64,000 nucleotides of DNA, from positions 1,255,001 through 1,319,000 of the forward strand of contig NZ_CP080519.1 of the NCBI RefSeq assembly GCF_019468465.1. Direction: 5' to 3'. This stretch comes from Amycolatopsis sp. DSM 110486 (GTDB lineage Bacteria > Actinomycetota > Actinomycetes > Mycobacteriales > Pseudonocardiaceae). The position numbers and the translations under genes are program-made. The notes beneath the pieces were generated by a model, which saw only the letters and a list, made by a program, of their open reading frames with translations, was not told the origin of the DNA and searched no databases. Numbering within the stretch: the stretch's first letter is position 1; every line of letters starts with the position of its first letter. Positions 15,458 through 23,954 of this stretch are shown here, in pieces.

Positions 15458-15676
15458 TCACCGGCCGCGCAGGCGCGGGGACACCAGCCCCGCGATCGAG
15501 CACCCCATCAGGATCACGCCCAGCACGGCCACGACGACTTCCAGCGCGGGCCGGCCGACCGTGCTCGTGCTGAGCACCAGCACGGCCTGAACTGCCAGCG
15601 CGAGGCCGATGAGGAGCCAGAGCACGCACAGCCCCGCGGTTCGCGGGACCACGTGCCACCGAGTGCCAGCCGACAT
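15458..15676 (-). CDS. Small two-helix membrane protein
   Basis: The 72-residue product starts at ATG 15676 after AAGGGAAG. It has two hydrophobic helices, about residues 13-33 and 40-63 (ALEVVVAVLGVILMGCSIAGL), and a short basic tail. Its stop lies one base from the stop of the fusion protein gene, so the two messages must overlap. No family is recognised. Confidence 0.6.
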   Translation of the reverse strand: MSAGTRWHVVPRTAGLCVLWLLIGLALAVQAVLVLSTSTVGRPALEVVVAVLGVILMGCSIAGLVSPRLRGR

Positions 15677-15791
15677 GAGAACTTCCCTTCGTCCGAGTCG
15701 GCTCCTGGCTACCCGGCGGCCCCGCCGGGTGAACCGGCCCACGCCGATCTTGATCGCACGGGCCGATTTCGTTGCTCGAACGGACAACGGT

Positions 15792-17138
15792 TCAGCGGGC
15801 GGGCCGCGTCGCGAACCCGGCCGAGACCAGCGCGAGCACGACCACCGCGGCGAGGACGCTCAACGCGATCGGCAGCCGCGCCGTGAACGCCGCCGTGTTC
15901 AGGATCGCGCCCAGCACCGACACCGACATCAGCGCGCCCGACTGCCGGCTCGTGTTCTGCACACCGGACGCGACACCCGACTGGTGCACCGGCACGCTCG
16001 GCACCAGCAGCGACGTGAGCGCGGAGAACGCGATCGTGCTCGACACCCCGACCAGCAGCAGGCCGGCCGCGACCGGCACGTACGCCGTTGCCCCGGTGAA
16101 GATCAGCAGCACGGCGACGCCGGACGCGCAGCAGGCGAAGCCGGTCAGCAGCGCCACGGGGTTGCCGAACCGCCGGGACAGCGGCCGGTAAAGCACGAGC
16201 GAGCCGATCGTCGACCCGACCGTGAGCGGCAGGAGCGCGATCCCGGCCTCGCCCGCCGACCACCCGCGGACCTGCTGGAAGTACAGCGACATCACGAAAA
16301 GCGTGCCGTAGAAGAGGAACCCCATGAACGCCGCGCTCGCCACCGCGACCGAGCGCACCCGGACCGAGAAGAACCCTCTCGGCAGCATCGGCTGCGCGAC
16401 CCGGCGTTCGACCAGCCAGAACGCGGCGGCGGACAGGAGGCCGCCGGCCAGCAGGCCGAGGCTGAGCGGGGAGCTCCAGCCGGCGCTGCCGCTCACGATC
16501 ACGCCCGCGGTGATCAGCCCGAGCGCGGCCACCGCCGTGAGCTGCCCGGCGTGGTCGACCTTGCGCTCGTGCCGCGGCGCCTCCGTGATCCCGGCCCGCG
16601 CCAGCAGGATCGCGGCGACGCCGATGGGCAGGTTGATCAGGAAGATGCTGCGCCAGCCGAACGCGTCGATCAGCAGCCCGCCGACCATCGGTCCCACCGC
16701 GGTGGAGATCGCGCCGGTGGACACCCAGATGGCCGTGGCGCGGGCGCGTTCGCCGTCGTCGGAGAACAGCGTGCGGATCAGCGCGAGCGTCGCCGGCAGC
16801 AGCGCCGCCGCACCCACGCCCTGGACCACGCGGGCCGCGATGAGGACGTGCACCGACGGCGCGAGCGAGCAGGCCAGCGAAGCGGCGGTGAAGATCGTGG
16901 TGCCCCAGAGGAAACACCGGCGCAGGCCCCAGCGGTCACCCAGGGCTCCCGCCGTGAGCAGCAGCGCGGCGAGGCAGAGCGTGTACGCGTTGATCACCCA
17001 CTGGACCGAGGCCAGGGACGTCTTGAGGTCGTCGCGCAGCGCGGGCACCGCGATGTTGAGCACGCTGCCGTCGAGGATGATCGCGAAGTACCCCAGGCAG
17101 ATGCCGGTGAAGCCCACAGTCCGGGCTCTTGCGGCCAT
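15792..17138 (-). CDS. MFS drug/proton antiporter, DHA2 (14-helix) type
   Basis: The 448-residue protein has the MFS loop motif GDRWGLRR after the second helix, the DHA motif C-like GPMVGGLLIDAFGWRSIFLINLPIG, and the start ILDGSVLNIAVPAL typical of the EmrB/QacA branch. Helices fill most of its length, in the cytoplasmic membrane. ATG at 17138 is chosen for its AAAGGAG site. No adjacent regulator is seen; the 130 bp upstream hold AT-rich repeats (GAATTC and GGATCC near 17234-17251) and then the IS630 element. Substrate unknown. Confidence 0.9.
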   Translation of the reverse strand: MAARARTVGFTGICLGYFAIILDGSVLNIAVPALRDDLKTSLASVQWVINAYTLCLAALLLTAGALGDRWGLRRCFLWGTTIFTAASLACSLAPSVHVLIAARVVQGVGAAALLPATLALIRTLFSDDGERARATAIWVSTGAISTAVGPMVGGLLIDAFGWRSIFLINLPIGVAAILLARAGITEAPRHERKVDHAGQLTAVAALGLITAGVIVSGSAGWSSPLSLGLLAGGLLSAAAFWLVERRVAQPMLPRGFFSVRVRSVAVASAAFMGFLFYGTLFVMSLYFQQVRGWSAGEAGIALLPLTVGSTIGSLVLYRPLSRRFGNPVALLTGFACCASGVAVLLIFTGATAYVPVAAGLLLVGVSSTIAFSALTSLLVPSVPVHQSGVASGVQNTSRQSGALMSVSVLGAILNTAAFTARLPIALSVLAAVVVLALVSAGFATRPAR

Positions 17139-17269
17139 GTCGGGGCTCCTTTCGCGAGTCGTCCTGGCGAATGTAGCCGCCACGCCCGAACACGTGCGGC
17201 ACGACGCGGCCCATTCCTTAATCGAATGATAAGAATTCCGGATCCGAATTCGTCGGCGGCGCGGAACTA

Positions 17270-18422
17270 GTGTCCTGCGTCGTTAATTCGTCGTCATTTA
17301 GACTCTGATGGCATGTCTGATGGTGTCGCGGGACGTCGGGGGCCGAAGCTTGAGCCGGTGCTGCTCACCGATGAGGAGCGGTCCACGCTGGAACGCTGGG
17401 TGCGGCGGCGAAATTCGGCGCAGGCTTTGGCTGCACGCTCTCGGATTGTGCTGGCGTGCGCCCAGGACGGTGTGCCTCCGGTTGTGGGTGTGGCGAAGGA
17501 TCTCGGCGTGTCGCCGGACATGGTCCGCAAGTGGCGTCGACGATTCCTGGCACACCGTCTCGACGGGTTGGTCGATGAACCTCGGCCCGGTCGTCCGCCG
17601 GTGATCGGGGTCGAGGACGTGGAAGCGGTGGTGGTGGCGACTCTGGAGGAAATCCCGAAGGACGCTACGCACTGGTCGCGTGCGTCGATGGCGCAGCACA
17701 GTGGCTTGTCCAAGTCGACCGTCGGCCGGATTTGGCGGAAGTTTCAGCTCAAGCCGCACCTGACCGACACCTTCAAGCTGTCGACCGATCCGTTGTTCGT
17801 GGAGAAAGTGCACGACGTTGTCGGGTTGTATTTCAATCCGCCCGACGGTGCGATCGTGCTTTCTGTTGACGAGAAGTCCCAGATCCAGGCTTTGGATCGG
17901 TCCCAGCCGGTGCTTCCGATGATGCCCGGTATGCCTGAGCGTCGTACTCATGACTACGTTCGTAACGGTCTGACCACGCTGTTCGCGGCGTTCGACGTCG
18001 CCACCGGCGAGGTCGTCAGCGCCCTGCACCGCCGGCATCGGGCTGCGGAGTTCAAGAAGTTCCTCGCCAAGATCGACAAGCAGGTCCCCGCTCATCTGCA
18101 GATCCATCTGATCTGCGACAACTACGGCACCCACAAAACACCAGCGATTCGGGCGTGGCTGGAACGGCACCCTCGTTTTCACATGCACTTCACTCCGACC
18201 GGTTCCTCCTGGATCAATCAGGTTGAGCGGTGGTTCGGTTTCCTTGCCGATCAGCAGATCAGGCGCGGTGTCCACAAGAACGTCCAGAACCTCGAAGCTG
18301 ACATCCGCTCGTGGATCAAGGAATGGAACGACAACCCCAGGCCTTTCATCTGGACCAAGACCGCCGCTGAGATCCTCGAGTCACTCGCCAACTTCTGCCG
18401 ACGAATTTCTGACGCAGGACAC
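17270..18422 (+). mobile_element. Complete IS630-family insertion sequence
   Basis: The 1153-bp element is bounded by imperfect 24-bp terminal inverted repeats: 17270-17293 and 18399-18422 match at 21 of 24 positions, with GTGTCCTGCGTC perfect at the ends. It is flanked by TA on both sides (17268-17269 and 18423-18424), the two-base target duplication of this family. The single transposase gene is intact, so the copy is recent and probably active. It sits about 100 bp upstream of the SARP regulator start. Confidence 0.92.
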
Positions 18423-18425
18423 TAG
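17313..18425 (+). CDS. IS630-family DDE transposase
   Basis: The 370-residue protein has N-terminal helix-turn-helix units ([20 protein letters not shown] and [16 protein letters not shown]) and a DDE catalytic domain. The acidic residues are in [23 protein letters not shown] and [11 protein letters not shown]. The reading frame runs through the right inverted repeat. Its stop codon TAG is made from the duplicated TA target plus the next host base, so the element itself lacks a stop. Codon use is less GC-biased than the neighbours, as expected for a recent arrival. Confidence 0.93.
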   Translation: MSDGVAGRRGPKLEPVLLTDEERSTLERWVRRRNSAQALAARSRIVLACAQDGVPPVVGVAKDLGVSPDMVRKWRRRFLAHRLDGLVDEPRPGRPPVIGVEDVEAVVVATLEEIPKDATHWSRASMAQHSGLSKSTVGRIWRKFQLKPHLTDTFKLSTDPLFVEKVHDVVGLYFNPPDGAIVLSVDEKSQIQALDRSQPVLPMMPGMPERRTHDYVRNGLTTLFAAFDVATGEVVSALHRRHRAAEFKKFLAKIDKQVPAHLQIHLICDNYGTHKTPAIRAWLERHPRFHMHFTPTGSSWINQVERWFGFLADQQIRRGVHKNVQNLEADIRSWIKEWNDNPRPFIWTKTAAEILESLANFCRRISDAGH

Positions 18426-18520
18426 AATGCGGGCTGCGGTTACCTGTCGGGCGAGACATTCGGCGGCCGTGCTTAAGATGTGGCGAATGTTCGCGCGGAG
18501 CGGGTCAGAGGTGGTCTCAG

Positions 18521-21289
18521 ATGTCTCTCGGCTTCCGGCTCCTGGGCAACGTCGAGGTGGTTCGGGGCGAGGAGCCCCAGCCGATCGGTCCGGCGGGGCC
18601 GCGCGGCATCCTGGTGTCGCTGTTGCTCGAGGCCGGTCAGCCGGTCTCGCTCGACGACCTCGTGGTCCGCGTGTGGGGCGACGAAGCACCGGGCAGCGCG
18701 CGGGGCATGGTGCACAGCTACTTCACCCGGCTGCGCACGGCGCTGGCGGGTGAACACCAGATCGTGCGCCGGGGCCACGGTTATGTGCTCGACGTCGAGC
18801 CCGACCACGTCGACGTGCACCGGTTCCGGCGGCTGGTCTGTCGCGCCCGCCGCACGGAGGACGCCGAGGAGAAGGTCGGGTTCTACGACGAAGCGCTGGA
18901 CCTGTGGCGGGGCGAACCATTCGCGGGGCTGGACAGCCCGTGGCTGCGGGAGTTCCGCACGGCGTTGCTGGCCGAACGCGAGGAAGTTCTGCTCGCCAGA
19001 ACGGACCTGCAGCTCGAACTCGGCCGCCACGCGCAGGTGCTGCCGACGCTCACCAGCCGGGCCGAGCACCACCCGTACGACGAACGGCTCGCCGGCCAGC
19101 TCATGGTCGCGTTGCACCGCACCGGCCGCCAGGCCGACGCGCTGCGGCACTTCCAGAAGGTGAAGACGCTGCTGGCCGAGGAGCTCGGGGTGGATCCCGG
19201 ACCCGCGCTGAGGTCCGCGTACCAGGCGATCCTGCGTGACGAGGCCACTGTGGACGATCGACCCGCGCGTCCCGGCTCCGCCGACGACGATCCCGGCCTG
19301 CCACCGCCGGTTCCGCGGCAGCTGCCCGCGCCGCCCCGCGCGTTCACCGGGCGCGACCGGGAGCTCGAAGCGCTGGCGGACGCTCCGGTGTCGGTGATCG
19401 TCGGCCCCGGCGGGGTCGGCAAGACCTGTCTCGCGCTGCGCTGGGCGCACGACCACGCCGGCCGGTACCCCGACGGGCAGCTGTTCGTGGACCTGCGTGG
19501 GTTCGCGCCGTCCGGAGACCGGGTGCCGCCGGAGACCGCCGTGCGCGCGTTCCTCTCCGCGCTCGGGCTGAAGCCGGCGACCGTCCCGCAGGACCTCGCC
19601 GCGATGACCGGTCTCTACCGCAGCCTGGTGGCGGACAAACGCCTACTGGTGGTCATCGACAACGCGCTCGACGCCGACCAGGTCACGCCGCTGCTGCCGG
19701 GCACCCCGCAGTGTCCGGTGGTGGTCACGAGCCGCAACCGGCTGACCACTTTGGTCTCGAGCCACCACGCCGACCTCATCTCCCTCGACGTCCTCGACGG
19801 CGCCGCGGCCCGGCAGCTCCTCGTCTCGCGGCTGGGGCCGTCGCGAACAGCGGCGGAACCCGCCGCCGTCACCCGGCTCGCCGACGCTTGCGGGGGCCTG
19901 CCGCTCGCGCTGAGCATCGTCGTCGGCCGGGCGCAGGAGCACCCCGAGTTCGCGCTCACCGCGCTGGCCGACGAGCTCGTCGACTCCGGCTCCACCCTCA
20001 ACGCGCTGGAGATCGGCACCGACCTCAGCATCCGGGCCGTGCTGCGGACGTCACTGGCGGCGCTCGCGGGCGAGCCCGCGGAACTGTTCACGCTCCTCGG
20101 TCTCGTCCCCGGCCCGGACATCTCGCTCGACGCCGCCGCGTCGCTCGCGGGCAAGACCTATGCGGCGACACGGACCGCGCTGCGAGTTCTCGAACGCGCT
20201 TCGTTGGTTCAGCAACACGAGCCGGGCCGCTTCCGCCTCCACGACCTGGTTCGTGCGTACGCGCGAGAACTCGCACAGCTTTCGCGTGACAACGAACAAA
20301 TCACGTCCGCACTCCACCGTCTCACGTGCTTTTACCTCCACACCTTGGTTCACGCGGTCACTCTCGCCGATGCCGGACGTCCGCCCATCACCCCCGTGCC
20401 GCTGCCCGCGGGGTGCACCCCCGTGCCGCTGCGCGACAGCACCGAAGCCAAGCGGTGGGTGAACACGGAGGCCGAGAACATCGGCGCCGTCCGGTCGGTG
20501 GCGAAAGAGCGCGAGTGGCACAAGATCGTGTGGCAGCTGGCATGGGGCAGCAGTTCGCTCTACGCCACCCAGGGCGACGCGCACCACGCCATCGGCGTCT
20601 GGCGCGACGGGCTGGCCGCCGCCCAGCTCCTCGGGGAACGCAGCTCCGAATGCCTGGCCCACCGCGTGATCGCGCAGGCCCTCACCCGCACCGGCCGGCA
20701 CGAGGAAGCCGTCCAGCACGTCGAGGTGGCGCTGACCATCGCCGAGGAACTCGGGGACGTGTCGCAGCGCGTGCTCAGCCTCAACGCGTGGTCCGAGATC
20801 TCCGTGCGGGCGCAGCGGACCGCCGAGGCCGTCGAGCTGAGCACGGACGCGTGGCGGCTGGCCACCGGGCTGCCGCCGGCGATCCGGGCGTGGGTCGGCA
20901 ACCACCTGGCCTGGGCGTTGCAGCTGGAGCGCCAGTACGAGAGTGCCCTGGAAATCTCGGAAAAGGCCCTCGCGCTGGCCGACGAGGCCCACATGAACAA
21001 TATCCGTCCGGCCCTTTTGGACACTCTCGGCACCATCCACCTCGGCCTCGGGAACCTGGACGGGGCCATCGCCTACCTCGAGGAGGCGCTGGCGCTGTTC
21101 GGGGACGAGATGTTCTCCATCCCGGACACCCTGCTCACGCTCGGCGCGGCCTACGAGAAGCTGGGCCGCCACGACCTCGCGGTGAAGAGCCTGCGCCAAG
21201 CGGTGGAGCTCTACCACCAGCAACACCGCGAGCACGACGGGCAGCAGGCCCGGCGCGCACTCGACGAACTCCTGCGGAAGATCCCGTGA
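18521..21289 (+). CDS. SARP/AfsR-type regulator: OmpR-like DNA-binding, BTAD, NB-ARC, TPR
   Basis: The 922-residue protein has a SARP DNA-binding domain (residues 1-95, LLGNVEVVRGEEPQPIGP start, GHGYVLDV end), a bacterial transcriptional activation domain to about residue 245, and an NB-ARC ATPase. The ATPase shows Walker A VIVGPGGVGKT near residue 293, Walker B-like LLVVIDNAL, and GLPLALSI. A C-terminal tetratricopeptide region follows (about residues 680-915, repeats such as AIAYLEEALALFGDE). AfsR-like proteins activate secondary-metabolite or exoenzyme genes. No biosynthetic cluster lies beside it. The IS630 copy interrupts its upstream region. Confidence 0.92.
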   Translation: MSLGFRLLGNVEVVRGEEPQPIGPAGPRGILVSLLLEAGQPVSLDDLVVRVWGDEAPGSARGMVHSYFTRLRTALAGEHQIVRRGHGYVLDVEPDHVDVHRFRRLVCRARRTEDAEEKVGFYDEALDLWRGEPFAGLDSPWLREFRTALLAEREEVLLARTDLQLELGRHAQVLPTLTSRAEHHPYDERLAGQLMVALHRTGRQADALRHFQKVKTLLAEELGVDPGPALRSAYQAILRDEATVDDRPARPGSADDDPGLPPPVPRQLPAPPRAFTGRDRELEALADAPVSVIVGPGGVGKTCLALRWAHDHAGRYPDGQLFVDLRGFAPSGDRVPPETAVRAFLSALGLKPATVPQDLAAMTGLYRSLVADKRLLVVIDNALDADQVTPLLPGTPQCPVVVTSRNRLTTLVSSHHADLISLDVLDGAAARQLLVSRLGPSRTAAEPAAVTRLADACGGLPLALSIVVGRAQEHPEFALTALADELVDSGSTLNALEIGTDLSIRAVLRTSLAALAGEPAELFTLLGLVPGPDISLDAAASLAGKTYAATRTALRVLERASLVQQHEPGRFRLHDLVRAYARELAQLSRDNEQITSALHRLTCFYLHTLVHAVTLADAGRPPITPVPLPAGCTPVPLRDSTEAKRWVNTEAENIGAVRSVAKEREWHKIVWQLAWGSSSLYATQGDAHHAIGVWRDGLAAAQLLGERSSECLAHRVIAQALTRTGRHEEAVQHVEVALTIAEELGDVSQRVLSLNAWSEISVRAQRTAEAVELSTDAWRLATGLPPAIRAWVGNHLAWALQLERQYESALEISEKALALADEAHMNNIRPALLDTLGTIHLGLGNLDGAIAYLEEALALFGDEMFSIPDTLLTLGAAYEKLGRHDLAVKSLRQAVELYHQQHREHDGQQARRALDELLRKIP

Positions 21290-21418
21290 TCGCGCGGGCG
21301 ACGTTTCCCGCCTTTCCGGCCAACTTCGCGGTTTCCCGCCGCACGGCCGGAGAGAATCGGCTTCGCCGGGCCGCCACCAATGCGTCCGGCGATCTCGCCT
21401 CGACCTAAGGAAAGCCCG

Positions 21419-22588
21419 ATGCCGCTCTCATCCCCCGCACCCGTCCACGGTGAGACCGCCGAAGGTTTCGAGCCGGTGGCCCAGGCTTTCCAGCAGAACT
21501 TCGCCGAGCGGAGCGAGCTGGGCGCGGCCGTCACCGTCGTGGCGCGCGGCCGGACCGTGGTCGACCTGTGGGGTGGCTGGGCGGACGAGGAGCGCCGGGC
21601 TCCGTGGCGGCGCCCGACGCTGACCAACCTGTGGTCGAGCACCAAAGGCCTGGTCGCACTGTGTGCCTTGCAGCTCGTGGAAAGCGGCGACCTCGACCTC
21701 GACGCGCCGGTCGCCCGCTACTGGCCCGAGTTCGCCGCCGCGGGCAAGGCCGGCATCCCCGTCCGGTGGCTGCTTTCGCACCGCTCCGGGGTCACCGGGG
21801 TCGCGCCCGAGCACCCGCTGCAGATCGACGACCTGCTCGACTGGACGAAGATGACCCTGCTCCTGTCCGCTCAGGAACCGTTGTTCGAGCCCGGTTCGGC
21901 CAGCGGATATCACGCGCTGTCCTACGGTTTCCTCGTCGGCGAGGTGATCCGCCGGATCACCGGGCAGACCGCCGGCGAGTTCTTCCGCGCCAACGTGGCG
22001 TTACCACTCAATGTGGACGTCCACATCGGAGTGATCCGCGACGACCTCGTCCGCTGCTCCACGATGGTCGAACCGGGCGCCGGTCCGGAAAGGACGGTCG
22101 CACCGGACCGCGCGACGCTGGCGGCGCTCGCCAACCCGCTTCCCCTTGGCCGCACGGCGAACCTCACCCGCTGGCGCGTCGCCGAGGTGCCGGCGGCGAA
22201 CGGGCACGGCACGGCCCACGGCCTCGCCACGATCTACGGCGCCCTCGCCGACGGTTCGGAACGGCTCCTGCGGTACGAGACCATCGAGCTCGGCCGCACC
22301 GGCCAGGGCCGCTGCCGCGACCTGGTCATGGGGCTGGACAACGAGTTCGGCCTCGGCTTCACGCTCGGCAGCGACCAGCGCAGCTTCGGCCCCAACCCCC
22401 GCGCCTTCGGCCACGACGGGTTCGGCGGCTCGACGGGGTTCGCCGACCCGGAGAGCGGCGTCGGCTTCGGGTACGTGATGAACCGGATGGGCCCCCACCC
22501 GCGCGACGACCCCCGCAAGATGGCGCTGGTCGAAGCGACCTACGCCTGCCTCGCCCGGCTGGCTCAGCCCTCGGTGAAGGTCCGGTAG
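21419..22588 (+). CDS. Beta-lactamase-fold serine hydrolase (EstB-like)
   Basis: The 389-residue protein is a class C beta-lactamase-fold hydrolase. The nucleophile is in the SxxK motif of LWSSTKGLVAL near residue 78, the tyrosine in SGYHALSYGFLVGEVI, and the C-terminal HDGFGGSTGFADPE fits the third motif. Typical substrates are esters or D-amino acid derivatives rather than beta-lactams. There is no signal peptide, so it is cytosolic. ATG at 21419 follows AAGGAAAG. Its end overlaps the gcvH end by 25 bp on the opposite strand. Confidence 0.85.
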   Translation: MPLSSPAPVHGETAEGFEPVAQAFQQNFAERSELGAAVTVVARGRTVVDLWGGWADEERRAPWRRPTLTNLWSSTKGLVALCALQLVESGDLDLDAPVARYWPEFAAAGKAGIPVRWLLSHRSGVTGVAPEHPLQIDDLLDWTKMTLLLSAQEPLFEPGSASGYHALSYGFLVGEVIRRITGQTAGEFFRANVALPLNVDVHIGVIRDDLVRCSTMVEPGAGPERTVAPDRATLAALANPLPLGRTANLTRWRVAEVPAANGHGTAHGLATIYGALADGSERLLRYETIELGRTGQGRCRDLVMGLDNEFGLGFTLGSDQRSFGPNPRAFGHDGFGGSTGFADPESGVGFGYVMNRMGPHPRDDPRKMALVEATYACLARLAQPSVKVR

Positions 22589-22944
22589 TCCTGCGCGCCC
22601 AGCAGCTTCGACTCCCCGGCCCGCACGTCGACGGTGACGAGCCAGCCGTCACCGTAAGGGTCGTCGTTGACGACCTCCGGGCTGTCGGCGAGCAGGCCGT
22701 TGACCGCGGTGACCACACCGGACACCGGCGCGTAGACCTCGGCCACGCTCTTCGTCGACTCGACCTCGCCGAACGGCTCGCCCGCCACGACCTCGGCGCC
22801 GACCGACGGCAGGGACACGGAGATGATGTCGCCCAGCTCCTCCTGCGCGAAGTCGCTGACGCCGATGCGCGCGGATTCGTCCGGCAGCCGCCGCACCCAC
22901 TGGTGGGTGACGGTGTACTCGACCTCGGGGTCCACTTCGGCCAT
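22564..22944 (-). CDS. gcvH: Glycine cleavage system H protein (lipoyl carrier)
   Basis: The 126-residue protein matches H protein in size and motifs: TVTHQWVR start, GVSDFAQEELGDIISVSLP, and the lipoyl-lysine site GEVESTKSVAEVYAPVSG. It carries the aminomethyl group between the P, T and L proteins of glycine cleavage. No gcvT or gcvP is in the window, so it is either an orphan copy or served from elsewhere. ATG at 22944 has AAAGGTG upstream. Confidence 0.9.
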   Translation of the reverse strand: MAEVDPEVEYTVTHQWVRRLPDESARIGVSDFAQEELGDIISVSLPSVGAEVVAGEPFGEVESTKSVAEVYAPVSGVVTAVNGLLADSPEVVNDDPYGDGWLVTVDVRAGESKLLGAQDYRTFTEG

Positions 22945-23228
22945 TTCGGTGCCACACCTTTCGCCGGCGGACGAGTTGCGGTTCACTGCTGTCCGCCGGA
23001 CGAGCGTAGATCGTCCCCGGCCGCCGCGACGGTGTCGTCGCATGAGTCTTTTCGACGTTGGGCCACCGAAGAACGAATGACACCGACCGTGCGCGGGTGA
23101 TCGCCGTGCGCGATAAAGCTTTCGTCAATGCCGCGCCCACGCGCCCGAGGCATGCTGGAGGAGCACCAGAAGCACGCCCGCGTCCCCGCACCGGCTCCGG
23201 CTGACGAGACAGGCAAGGAAAGAGCACC
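22945..23228. other. 284-bp intergenic region, no gene seen
   Basis: This divergent region between gcvH and the first LuxR-type gene holds no credible reading frame. The ribosome site of the LuxR gene lies in GGCAAGGAAAG just before 23229. No strong dyad was found. Confidence 0.4.
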
Positions 23229-23915
23229 ATGGAACACGTTGCGGTCCGGCCCCGGCCCCCCGTCCCGGGATCCCACCCCGTCGCGCTCCGGCCGCGGGTC
23301 GCCCAGCAGGTTTCGGTCCGGGTGGAAGCCACGGACACCCTCAGTGCCACGGGCCTGCGGCTGGTCCTCGAAAGCCACGCCGGCCTCGTGCGGACGCGCC
23401 CCGGCGCGCGTCCCGACGTCCTCGTCTTCTCGACACCGCACGTGAACGCCGCGGCCGTGGCGCAGCTGCGGGCCCTGCAGCCCTCGGGTGTCGCGGTCGT
23501 ACTGCTCACCGCCGGCGTCGAGGAAGCCGCGCTGCTCACGTTGATCGAGCACGGGGTCGTGGCCATCGTGGACAGCAAATCCGCCGACGGCGCCGAGCTC
23601 GCGGCCGCGGTGTCGGCCGCCGCGCACCAGCACAGCGTGATGCCGCAGGACCTGCTGGGGACGCTCATCGGCCTGGTGCGGCGGATGCAGCGCGAAACGC
23701 TCGGGCCCCTGGGCGTGAACAGCGCCGGCCTCACCGAGCGTGAGGTCGAGGTGCTGCGGCTCCTGGCCGACGGAGCGGAAACCGCCGAGATCGCCCGGAA
23801 GCTGACGTATTCGGAGAGCACGATCAAGCACGTCCTGCACAGTCTCACCACCCGCTACAAGCTCCGCAACCGCGTCCAGGCCGTCGCGTTCGCCCTGCGC
23901 GCCGGCGTCTTGTGA
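23229..23915 (+). CDS. LuxR-type regulator with degenerate receiver domain
   Basis: The 228-residue protein ends with a LuxR/GerE helix-turn-helix (LTEREVEVLRLLADGAETAE then TYSESTIKHVLHSLTTRYKL). The first 130 residues have a receiver-like alternation of strands and helices, but the phosphorylated Asp position reads VLVFSTP, with no Asp, so phosphotransfer is unlikely. A paralogue lies at 25496-26149. Both end in the same NR-x-QAVAFALRAGVL. It is followed after 39 bp by the M20 peptidase and may be in one transcript with it. Confidence 0.85.
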   Translation: MEHVAVRPRPPVPGSHPVALRPRVAQQVSVRVEATDTLSATGLRLVLESHAGLVRTRPGARPDVLVFSTPHVNAAAVAQLRALQPSGVAVVLLTAGVEEAALLTLIEHGVVAIVDSKSADGAELAAAVSAAAHQHSVMPQDLLGTLIGLVRRMQRETLGPLGVNSAGLTEREVEVLRLLADGAETAEIARKLTYSESTIKHVLHSLTTRYKLRNRVQAVAFALRAGVL

Positions 23916-23954
23916 TTCGATGATCGGGTAGTCACCGAGGAGTGAGGCGGACTG

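Noticed and set aside
15609..17270. 553-codon plus-strand frame antisense to the MFS exporter
   Set aside because: Arg/Gly/Gln-rich with no family match; the minus strand has MFS motifs.
18521..21289. Sign of a biosynthetic gene cluster around the SARP regulator
   Set aside because: Neighbours are an IS element, a serine hydrolase and gcvH; no polyketide, NRPS or terpene genes are present.
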